Source: an uncultured Fibrobacter sp. (GTDB lineage Bacteria > Fibrobacterota > Fibrobacteria > Fibrobacterales > Fibrobacteraceae). From it: 64,000 nt of DNA. Where the stretch lies: the NCBI GenBank assembly GCA_946414075.1, contig CAMKNA010000003.1:43950-107949 (forward strand), given 5' to 3'. The notes under the pieces are model-generated. The model was given only the letters and a program-made list of their open reading frames with translations, was not told the origin of the DNA and made no database searches. Made by a program: the position numbers and the translations under genes. Positions 23,324-30,972 of this stretch are shown piece by piece (position 1 is the stretch's first letter; each line of letters opens with the position of its first letter).

Positions 23324-26212
23324 ATGAGCTTACTGGATGCATTTAAACCAAAATGGCAGAATTCCAACCCCGACAGACGTATTGAAGCCATCGGGGAAAT
23401 GGGACCTTCCAATCAGGATACTTTTGAAAGAATCGCTCTCTACGACGAAGACGCGAGAGTGCGGACCGCAGCGGTAAAAAAGCTAACGGTGATTTCCGCA
23501 CTCGCCCAAATTTCAAAGAACGACAAGGACGCCCATGTCCGCCGCCTGGCAGAGTCCCGCTATTTTGAAGAAATTGTCCGCAAGCTCAAGGAATTTCGCG
23601 CCGCAGCCTCCCCCGAGGCCATTCGCTTCATCAGTGAGCTGAAAGACACACGATATGCCGAAGACTTAATCAAAAACTTGCCTTCTTCAGAGCTCCGACT
23701 GGAACTGGTGAAGCTCGTAAGCAAAGCGAACCTGCTGGCCCTGGCCGCCACCAGGGACCCCATTGAAAAGGTCGCCATGGAAGCTGTGGGCAAGCTCTCT
23801 TCCGAATCCCTTCTGCAAGATGTGGCCAAGTCTTCCAAGCACCCCGCCGTCCGCAAAATTGCAGCCGACAAAATTAAGGCCATGCAGGACGCCGACGACG
23901 GCGGAAAGCGAGCCCAGATGCTGCTCATGAGCAAAAGGGAAGCCCTTATCCAACAGGCCCACCACCTGGCCGCCCAGAAGGACCCCATCTCCGTCAAGTC
24001 CCAGTTCGAGGACCTGATGGAAGAGGCCAAGGCCTTGGGCATGGGCCATGCGCAAGCCACGCTGGACGGAATTTACGCCAGCTTCAACAAGTTCTGCGAT
24101 GAGGCCGACGCCGCACGCATCGCCGCCGAGAAGGCCGAAGCCGAAAAGCAGGCCCTGATAGCGCACCTGCAGGAGACCGTTGCCGAATTGGAAAGCCTTG
24201 TCAACGACAACAAGGTTCAAGACAACATGGCTCGTGCAGATCAAATCATCAACGAATGGAACGAGAACAAATCCAAGATGGCGCCCGACGCTATCCGCAA
24301 GTTCAACCAGGTATTCTTCAAGGTCCAGGATCTCAAGAAAAAAGAAGCCCAGGCCGAAGAAGCCCCCGCTGCCGAGACAAAGGAGGCCAGCCGTCGTGAA
24401 ATGCTGGACCAACTGCAGGCACTTGCCGATACGGAAACTACGGAGACCACATCCAAGCACCTGCACGGCATTGTGCGGGAATGGGAAAAGCTCCCCCTGC
24501 TGGAAGGGGACGACCCGGAATTGCAGGAATACAATTCCCTCCGCAGCAAACTGAGCGAAAAAATTGCAGCATTCAACGCTTCCGCACAGGAACGGTTCGA
24601 AAAGAATTCCGAAAAGCTCAAGGCCATCATCGAGAGGGTCAAGGGATTCAACGAAAACGAAGACTTCAAGGAACTGAGCTTAAAGTTGAAGGGCGCCTAC
24701 CAGGAGTGGAAGGACATCGTGGGCGACCAAAAATTCAAGTACCATGAGCTTTGGCAAGAATACAAGGCCGCCACGGAACGATTCCAGGAAATGCGCCAGT
24801 GGCAGTCCTGGCACAACGAAAAAGACAGGGCTTCCATTCTCGACGAGCTGGATCTTTTGGCCAAGGAGCCGGGGAGCCAGGATGTTCTAGACAAACTCAA
24901 GAACCTCTCCAACAGGTGGAAAAACATCGGTCCTATTTCGCCCACTAAATTCGCGGAGTTCAAGGACAAGTTCCAGGGGCTGTTCGAAAAGATCAAGGAG
25001 AACTGCGCCCCCTTCATTGAGGAAAGGCTCGCCCAAAGACAAAAGAACTTGGCAGACAAGGAAGCTCTCTGCCAGAAGGCCGAAGAGCTCCTGAACAACG
25101 CCGAGATTTTCTGGAAGGACAAGTTCAAGGCCATGCAGGAAATCCAGGAATCCTGGAAAAACATTGGCATGGTCCCCAAGGAAAACCTTACCGCCCTAAT
25201 GGAGCGGTTCAAGAAGGTCACCAGCGAATTCTACGCCAAGCACAAGGAAATTCTGAAGCAGGAGGACAAGTCTCGCGAAGACAACTACGAGCGCAAGCTC
25301 AAACTCTGCGAGGAAGCCGAATCGTTAACGGATTCCACCGACTGGAACGCCACATCCAGCAAGCTCAAGCAGCTACAGGAATCCTGGAAGGCCATCGGCC
25401 CCGTTCCCAAGAGCAAGTCCGAAGAAATCTGGGCCCGCTTCCGTACCGCCTGCGACGCCTTCTTTGAAAAGAAGCGCGGCCATTTCGAAGAGATGGACGC
25501 ATCCAAGCAGGAAAATCTGAAAAAGAAAGAGGAGCTCTGCGCCAAGCTGGAGTCCTTTGACCTGTCGAACATCACCCAGGAGCTGGTAGACTCCGTAAAG
25601 AGCCTGGAAGCCGAATGGAAGGAAATCGGCATGGTCCCCAAGGAATCCATCGAGACCATAAACAACCGTTTCGGCCAATTCATCAACCAGTTCCTGGACA
25701 AATACGCCCAGGTAAACGACGAAATCCGCGCAAAGCTTGCCGAAGTCAAGGCCAAGAAACAGGAAATGATCGAGAAGGTCAAGCAGTTCGCCGAAAGCGC
25801 AGGCAGCAACCAGCTAGCGGACGCCGTCCGTGACTTGCAGAAGGAGTGGAAGGAACTGGGATCCTGCGGCCTAGAAGACCCAGACATGCAGAAGAGCTTC
25901 CGCGAAATCTGCGACGACTTCTTCAGTCGCAGGCGCGACCAGCTGGACATCCAGGAACAGGCAAGGCAGAACAACCTGCAGAAAAAAGTCCTGCTGTGCG
26001 AACAGGCCGAAGACCTGCTGACGGACCTAAGCGAGCAGACCGTCGGTGGCGCCATGAACAAGGTAAAGCACCTGCGCCGTCTCTGGAAGGAAGTGGGAGC
26101 GGTTCCCCGCAGCGAATCAGACAAGGTGTGGAAGCGATTCAACTCCGCCTGCGACCAGGTGTTCGCCTTCGGCCGCAAGGACGAAGAACCGTCCGCACCC
26201 GCTGCGGAATAA
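23324..26212 (+). CDS. DUF349 repeat protein with N-terminal HEAT-like segment
   Basis: 962 residues, charged, helical, no signal peptide. Residues 1-200 look HEAT-like (RIEAIGEMG, DARVRTAAVKKL, DAHVRRLAESRYF). From about 290 on there are roughly eight DUF349 units, each with the signature W-K-x-I-G-x-V-P or L-x-x-E-W-K-E-L-G (for example SWKNIGMVPKE, SWKAIGPVPKSK, EWKEIGMVPKE, LWKEVGAVPRSE). TTGGAGAT precedes the ATG. DUF349 proteins are large cytoplasmic coiled-helix proteins of unknown role in Bacteroidetes and relatives. It starts 209 bp from the divergent M23 gene and ends 3 bp before tsaC. Confidence 0.85.
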   Translation: MSLLDAFKPKWQNSNPDRRIEAIGEMGPSNQDTFERIALYDEDARVRTAAVKKLTVISALAQISKNDKDAHVRRLAESRYFEEIVRKLKEFRAAASPEAIRFISELKDTRYAEDLIKNLPSSELRLELVKLVSKANLLALAATRDPIEKVAMEAVGKLSSESLLQDVAKSSKHPAVRKIAADKIKAMQDADDGGKRAQMLLMSKREALIQQAHHLAAQKDPISVKSQFEDLMEEAKALGMGHAQATLDGIYASFNKFCDEADAARIAAEKAEAEKQALIAHLQETVAELESLVNDNKVQDNMARADQIINEWNENKSKMAPDAIRKFNQVFFKVQDLKKKEAQAEEAPAAETKEASRREMLDQLQALADTETTETTSKHLHGIVREWEKLPLLEGDDPELQEYNSLRSKLSEKIAAFNASAQERFEKNSEKLKAIIERVKGFNENEDFKELSLKLKGAYQEWKDIVGDQKFKYHELWQEYKAATERFQEMRQWQSWHNEKDRASILDELDLLAKEPGSQDVLDKLKNLSNRWKNIGPISPTKFAEFKDKFQGLFEKIKENCAPFIEERLAQRQKNLADKEALCQKAEELLNNAEIFWKDKFKAMQEIQESWKNIGMVPKENLTALMERFKKVTSEFYAKHKEILKQEDKSREDNYERKLKLCEEAESLTDSTDWNATSSKLKQLQESWKAIGPVPKSKSEEIWARFRTACDAFFEKKRGHFEEMDASKQENLKKKEELCAKLESFDLSNITQELVDSVKSLEAEWKEIGMVPKESIETINNRFGQFINQFLDKYAQVNDEIRAKLAEVKAKKQEMIEKVKQFAESAGSNQLADAVRDLQKEWKELGSCGLEDPDMQKSFREICDDFFSRRRDQLDIQEQARQNNLQKKVLLCEQAEDLLTDLSEQTVGGAMNKVKHLRRLWKEVGAVPRSESDKVWKRFNSACDQVFAFGRKDEEPSAPAAE

Positions 26213-26215
26213 GCC

Positions 26216-27178
26216 GTGCCTTATCCTCCTTGGACAAGTATCGACGATGCCGCCCGACTTCTGCAAGACGGGCAGGTCGTTGCCATACCCACCGAAACCG
26301 TTTACGGGCTTGCCGGGAACGCATTTGACCCGAGGGCGCTGGCCAAGATTTTTGCGGCCAAGGAACGCCCCACCTTCGACCCCCTGATTGTCCATATAGC
26401 AGACATTGCCCAGCTGCAGGATGTGGCTCGGGACATTCCCGATGCGGCCTACCGACTGGCGCAAGCCTACTGGCCAGGCCCCATGACGCTGGTGCTTCCC
26501 AAGAAGGACTGCATTCCGGACCTGTGCACCAGCGCCCTGCCATCGGTGGCAGTGCGCTTCCCGTCGCACCCCATCGCCCAAGAGATTATCAAGAAGTCGG
26601 GTCTGCCTTTGGCCGCCCCCAGCGCCAACCTGTTCAAGCATGTAAGCCCCACTACGGCGATGCATGTAGCCGAACAGCTGAGCGGCCGCATCGCAGGCAT
26701 CGTGGATGGCGGCCCCTGTCAAGTAGGCGTGGAAAGTGCCATCGTCTCCCTACTGGGAGAAATTCCCACCATCCTAAGGCCTGGTGCCATTACCGCCGAA
26801 ATGGTGGAGAAGGTTCTCGGGAAAGTGGCACTGGGCATTTCCAGCTCTAAACCGGGGAAGCCCATGACGGCGCCGGGGCAGTGCGACACCCACTACAGGC
26901 CACAGGTACCGCTATATTATGGGCCAATAGAAAAAGGCCTTTCGTTGCCACCCCGAACAGCAAGAATTGCCTTCGGGAATACGGCAGGCCCCATTCCCGA
27001 AACAGTTAATTTGTCTAAAACCGGTAACCTGGTGGAAGCCACCGCCAAGCTCTACGCCTTGATGCACGAACTGGACAAACCCGAATACGACCTGATTCTG
27101 GTAGACCCCATCCCAGAAAATGGGCTCGGCATGGCGCTGAACGACAGGCTCCGCCGCGCAAGCATCAAGAAGTTATAA
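26216..27178 (+). CDS. tsaC: Threonylcarbamoyl-AMP synthase (Sua5/TsaC type)
   Basis: 320 residues from a GTG at 26216, 3 bp after the DUF349 stop. It makes threonylcarbamoyl-AMP for the t6A37 modification of ANN-decoding tRNAs. Core motifs are AIPTETVYGLAGNA, KERPTFDPLIVHI, YWPGPMTLVLP, VAVRFPSHPIA and LAAPSANLFKHVSPT. It also keeps the Sua5 C-terminal domain joined by the linker APGQCDTHYRPQ, so it is the two-domain Sua5 form rather than short TsaC. A bidirectional terminator follows. Confidence 0.95.
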   Translation: MPYPPWTSIDDAARLLQDGQVVAIPTETVYGLAGNAFDPRALAKIFAAKERPTFDPLIVHIADIAQLQDVARDIPDAAYRLAQAYWPGPMTLVLPKKDCIPDLCTSALPSVAVRFPSHPIAQEIIKKSGLPLAAPSANLFKHVSPTTAMHVAEQLSGRIAGIVDGGPCQVGVESAIVSLLGEIPTILRPGAITAEMVEKVLGKVALGISSSKPGKPMTAPGQCDTHYRPQVPLYYGPIEKGLSLPPRTARIAFGNTAGPIPETVNLSKTGNLVEATAKLYALMHELDKPEYDLILVDPIPENGLGMALNDRLRRASIKKL

Positions 27179-27181
27179 AAC

Positions 27182-27212
27182 AAAAACCCCGCCGAAACAG
27201 GCGGGGCTTTTT
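27182..27212. terminator. Bidirectional Rho-independent terminator
   Basis: CCCCGCC (27187-27193) and GGCGGGG (27200-27206) form a perfect 7-bp GC stem with a 6-nt loop. T-runs flank it on both strands (CTTTTT on plus, AAAAA upstream on plus for the minus strand), so it can end both tsaC and the convergent DUF3332 gene. Confidence 0.92.
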
Positions 27213-27231
27213 GCAATCTCAAGTAAGAAAA

Positions 27232-27669
27232 TTACTTTTCGATTTCGTACTGAGCAACCAGGTTGCCTTCAGCGTCAAGAGCGCGGACAACATTTTCGTC
27301 GCGCTGGAGAGTGAGGTTGGCCTTTTCGCCGGCGGCGGTGGTCACTTCGACAGTCATAGAACCATCTTCGTTCTTGACAGCAGCAATGGAGTTGCCCTGA
27401 GCGTCCTTTTCATAGTAGGAGTCGCCACCAGCAAGCGGATTGGAACCGGTCCAGAATTCGATGGTGTTGAGAACGAGACCGTCAACCAGGCCCAAGCAAA
27501 TCATGTAGACCGGGAAGATGTTCAGGAAGAAGTGAACGATGGAGTTCAGCCACTTGTTGCCAAGAGTGCCGTTCCAGTCGTGCAGCTTGTTGAAGCAGGC
27601 GTTGGAGCCATAGCAGCCGGAAAGAACAATCATGCCGGCGCAGAGAAGTGTTACGATACCTTTTTTCAT
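27232..27669 (-). CDS. DUF3332 family lipoprotein
   Basis: 145 residues. Signal peptide with lipobox VLSGC (Cys19), then SNACFNKLHDWNGTLGNKWLNS, a hydrophobic stretch (IVHFFLNIFPVYMICLGLVDGLVLNTI) and a short beta-rich C-terminus. This layout matches DUF3332, a family of small bacterial lipoproteins of unknown role. AAGGAG lies 12 bp upstream of the ATG. Single-gene transcript: bidirectional terminator below it and divergent diguanylate cyclase above. Confidence 0.85.
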   Translation of the reverse strand: MKKGIVTLLCAGMIVLSGCYGSNACFNKLHDWNGTLGNKWLNSIVHFFLNIFPVYMICLGLVDGLVLNTIEFWTGSNPLAGGDSYYEKDAQGNSIAAVKNEDGSMTVEVTTAAGEKANLTLQRDENVVRALDAEGNLVAQYEIEK

Positions 27670-27697
27670 TGTTTTGTTACTCCTTAAGGATTGAGTT

Positions 27698-27714
27698 TAT
27701 CGTATTTACGACAC
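27698..27714. promoter_or_regulatory. Small palindrome in the DUF3332 / diguanylate cyclase divergent region
   Basis: TCGTA-TT-TACGA (27700-27711) lies 31 bp upstream of the DUF3332 start, in the 213-bp AT-rich divergent gap that has no other obvious signal except AT-rich stretches. It could be an operator; nothing else in the sequence supports a specific regulator. Confidence 0.25.
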
Positions 27715-27882
27715 TTTGAAATATAACTAAAAAAGAAATGATTTGGCTATAGAAGCATTCAAGAACTTTATTTTTCTATTTCATATTATATTCTACGCAT
27801 TTTTAGCGTTAATTAACAGAATTCGCCAAGATTAGCATAGGGGAAATTTAAATCGCTCTCCTTTTTTTTAAATTCAAAAGCA

Positions 27883-29619
27883 ATGCGCACGAAAGAAGCC
27901 CGAGCTACAAGTTTTTCTCAAAGCATTATCTTCAAGAGCCTGTCGCTCCTGATACTGTCCACTATTTTAATTGCCGGCATCAGTATCTTCTTTTTCGCCA
28001 GGGGACAGATAAACACCTTAATCAGTTGGAGCAGCGACAACAACCGCGCCCAACTTAGGCAAATGGTCAACGCCGCCAACAACGAAATCCGCCTTTTCGC
28101 GAACCGTATCATCTTCTTGACCCATACGACCGAAATCAAAAGTTTAGACTCTGCTGTCGCCGGCACCTACTTGAACAGTGACAACATAGCATCCCTTTTC
28201 AATGACGACGAGACAATCAATCTCTATGACGATGAGAACAACCTGATTTGCGAAAGGGAAAACGATTTCGCCGATGAGGAGGTCCATCTCCACACCGACA
28301 TCTCAAAAATACCCAAGCACAACTCCTATTTTGGACCCTGGTGTATCGAAGACGGCCATTCTACGCCTACCCGCATCTTTGCATCGGAAGTCGTCAAGGA
28401 CGGAAACGACCGCGGCATTTTGCTTGCGAACTTCTCCTTCGCCCGTCTGGAAAAATACTTTGCCGACTGCAAAGTGGGAAAAAATGGTTTCGTAATCGCC
28501 ATCTCCGAAAAAGGCGAAATTCTGTATCTCCCAAGCTTTAAAGATGACGGGCGAAAGCTGCTAAAGATCACAGACCTGGGCTTTGAAAAATTTAACCCGC
28601 AAAGGTACGAAGTCCCGGCACCTTCCTTTGTCAAGCTCAATGACGGCAAGGAATACCTCGTCAACTACGAATACAGCCACCTTTTCCATTTTGGGCTCCT
28701 TTCATTGCAACCAAAAAAAGAAATCGAAGCCATGGCTTCTGCCATCAAGCAATCCAGCTTGCTGTTCCTTATCGGTACAAGCATCGTCACATGCCTCATC
28801 TCGCTATGGATGTTCTTCATTTTGGGGAAACCCCTAAACAGGCTGATCATCCACATGAAAAAACTCACCAACGACAATCTCGATGTTCCCGAAATCAGGT
28901 TTGGCAGGCGCGACGATGAAGTGGGACAGCTGTCCAAAGCATTCAACATGATGCACAGTACCATCAAGCAGCAGTTCAAGGAACTGCAGTCCCACCGGGA
29001 GCTACTGGAGCAAGAAGTTGCGGAAAGGACCCAGGAACTGGAACAGGCAAACCAAAAGCTCCGCATTATGTCCCGTACCGACGAATTGACCGGACTCCCC
29101 AACCGGCGCAACATCCACGAATGCATCGAGAACGAAGTCAGCCGCATTTCCAGAACGCACAAACCTTTCTGCTTTGTCTTTATCGACATCGACCACTTCA
29201 AGAACATCAACGACACCTACGGGCACTCTTGCGGAGACATCGTGTTGAAATCCGTTGCCGAAACCATCCGTGGGCTTTTGCGAAACTACGATATCGTTGG
29301 CCGATACGGCGGTGAAGAATTCCTGGTGCTGTTGCCCGAAACAGACTTGAGTGGGGCGGCCATCGTGGCGGAGCGGTTCCGCAAGCAAATCGAAGACCTT
29401 TCCATCAAGTACGCCGATTTCATTATCAGCGTTACCATCACCTTAGGCGTATCCAAATACGACGGTCGCCTTGGGGCGGACCGAAGCATCCAAATGGCCG
29501 ACAAGGCGCTTTACGAAGGGAAAACCACCGGGCGAAATAAGGTGGTCGTTTGGTCCCCCGAAAGGACATCCGAGGAAGACTACCAGGCGGCGGCCATCGA
29601 AATGGCAAAGCACAGGTGA
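27883..29619 (+). CDS. Membrane diguanylate cyclase with extracytoplasmic sensor and HAMP
   Basis: 578 residues. Transmembrane helix 1 near 20-40, a periplasmic dCACHE-like sensor (about 45-280), helix 2 near 287-310, HAMP with GKPLNRLIIHMKKLTNDN, a short coiled coil (LLEQEVAERTQELEQANQ) and a GGDEF domain: RTDELTGLPNRRN, FIDIDHFKNINDTYGH, and RYGGEEF (474-480). The inhibitory I-site RxxD is present at 467-470. So it should make c-di-GMP and be subject to product feedback. No Shine-Dalgarno is obvious before the ATG. Ligand unknown. Confidence 0.93.
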   Translation: MRTKEARATSFSQSIIFKSLSLLILSTILIAGISIFFFARGQINTLISWSSDNNRAQLRQMVNAANNEIRLFANRIIFLTHTTEIKSLDSAVAGTYLNSDNIASLFNDDETINLYDDENNLICERENDFADEEVHLHTDISKIPKHNSYFGPWCIEDGHSTPTRIFASEVVKDGNDRGILLANFSFARLEKYFADCKVGKNGFVIAISEKGEILYLPSFKDDGRKLLKITDLGFEKFNPQRYEVPAPSFVKLNDGKEYLVNYEYSHLFHFGLLSLQPKKEIEAMASAIKQSSLLFLIGTSIVTCLISLWMFFILGKPLNRLIIHMKKLTNDNLDVPEIRFGRRDDEVGQLSKAFNMMHSTIKQQFKELQSHRELLEQEVAERTQELEQANQKLRIMSRTDELTGLPNRRNIHECIENEVSRISRTHKPFCFVFIDIDHFKNINDTYGHSCGDIVLKSVAETIRGLLRNYDIVGRYGGEEFLVLLPETDLSGAAIVAERFRKQIEDLSIKYADFIISVTITLGVSKYDGRLGADRSIQMADKALYEGKTTGRNKVVVWSPERTSEEDYQAAAIEMAKHR

Positions 29620-29620
29620 A

Positions 29621-30931
29621 CTAGTGCGGGATAAGCGACAAATTCTGCTTAAGCACTTTCAACTGCTGCTTTGAAAATTCTTTCATCGTTTTTTCGGAAC
29701 TTACAGGGAACATGAACAGGTAAGCGTCCGGACAATCAGCCTCGTTGAAAACTACCCCAAAGGCTCTCTTATCTAACACCTTAAACCGACCAGGCATGTA
29801 GTAATCCACAGAACCCGAAGCGTTTCCCTTCTTGTACAGGCCACTTTTCAAAAGGTCCGGACAAGAAGGAGTATCCTCGAACCCGTCCTCCAAAATGGAC
29901 AAGTCGTTGTAACTTTCCAAGTCCGCCAGAGTGGATGTGGTGTGCTTAAGGCCAAAGAAGTGGCCCGTTTCGTGAATCGCCACCTTCACGATTTCATCTG
30001 CAGAAAGAGCACGCTCTCCAGAAGAGGTAAGGACATGGCTCCCTACAATGACCGTGCTCTCCTCCGTCCCTGTGAGATTGGCGGAGAAAAGTCCCGCATA
30101 GCCCAACACATCCAGTTCTTCAATGCGATGGACCAAAACGATGTCAAGCGCTTCCTTGACTCCCTTTTCCGGCCAGCCTCCCAATTCAGCTAGGGTCATG
30201 TCCTCCGAGGAACTCCCCGCATGCCAATGCTTGTTTGAAGGGTACTTGCTCCCCAAGGTCGGATGATTTTCAGCATGCCTGACATAGATTGTATCTATAA
30301 CGAACGACTTATAGCCCTTGCGAAACGCGCGGACCAGCAGTCTCGCAAGGCTGTCAAGATTTGGAACCCCTTCAATGGGATCGACCAATCCAACAGAAAT
30401 AAGGTTTAGGGAAAGATGATTTGAATACGAGCCCGACCCTTCGAACTTGATATCCGTTGTTTTCCCCTGGTAGTAATCATCGTCTTCTACCAAGGTTAGG
30501 CCCCAATTCGCTTTTTCGTTTTCTTCACAATCAAAGGAAAAAACATAGCGACCCTTGGAAACTTCGGGTTCCAGCGTTTCCAATTTAGACATTCCATACT
30601 TCTCCCCATTCTGGAGCCTGTAAAAGCGGAACAGCTGCATTTGGGGAGCTTCATGGGTAGAGTCAACTTGGAACGAAAGCGTGTAGTGGCCACCAGGATG
30701 CACATACATCATGACTCCCGTGGAAAGATGAGCCTCGATGGAGTCGCCAAGCATGGGGTCGTTGGGAAAGATGGCATAGAGTTCTTTATCCCTGGGGAAA
30801 ACAACAGTCTCCGGGTCAGAACTTTCGGTACAGGCCGTCAAGAGAAAAAGAAAAAAAAACGGAAGGCAGGCTTTTTTTGCGACAAAAAAGCGTCTTATAC
30901 AAGGAGAAGCCAAAAAAGACTGCCGGGCCAT
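29621..30931 (-). CDS. Lipoprotein with metzincin-type zinc protease motif
   Basis: 436 residues. A basic N-terminus and hydrophobic stretch end in lipobox LLTAC (Cys34). The C-terminal part has HETGHFFGLKH (about 318-328), the HExxHxxGxxH zinc-binding signature of metzincins, after a region with YVRHAENHPTLGSKYP. About 35 residues later a DTPSCPDLLK and a further YYMPGRFKV (Met-turn-like Met in DYYMPG) fit the fold, as in the pappalysin-like and predicted Fibrobacter exported proteases. It may degrade extracellular or envelope protein. Start choice is uncertain since the Shine-Dalgarno spacing is poor. Divergent from comEC; converges on the diguanylate cyclase with a 1-bp gap. Confidence 0.72.
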   Translation of the reverse strand: MARQSFLASPCIRRFFVAKKACLPFFFLFLLTACTESSDPETVVFPRDKELYAIFPNDPMLGDSIEAHLSTGVMMYVHPGGHYTLSFQVDSTHEAPQMQLFRFYRLQNGEKYGMSKLETLEPEVSKGRYVFSFDCEENEKANWGLTLVEDDDYYQGKTTDIKFEGSGSYSNHLSLNLISVGLVDPIEGVPNLDSLARLLVRAFRKGYKSFVIDTIYVRHAENHPTLGSKYPSNKHWHAGSSSEDMTLAELGGWPEKGVKEALDIVLVHRIEELDVLGYAGLFSANLTGTEESTVIVGSHVLTSSGERALSADEIVKVAIHETGHFFGLKHTTSTLADLESYNDLSILEDGFEDTPSCPDLLKSGLYKKGNASGSVDYYMPGRFKVLDKRAFGVVFNEADCPDAYLFMFPVSSEKTMKEFSKQQLKVLKQNLSLIPH

Positions 30932-30972
30932 GCCTCAAAAGTACAAAAACAAGCCCCATAGGATTACATAGG

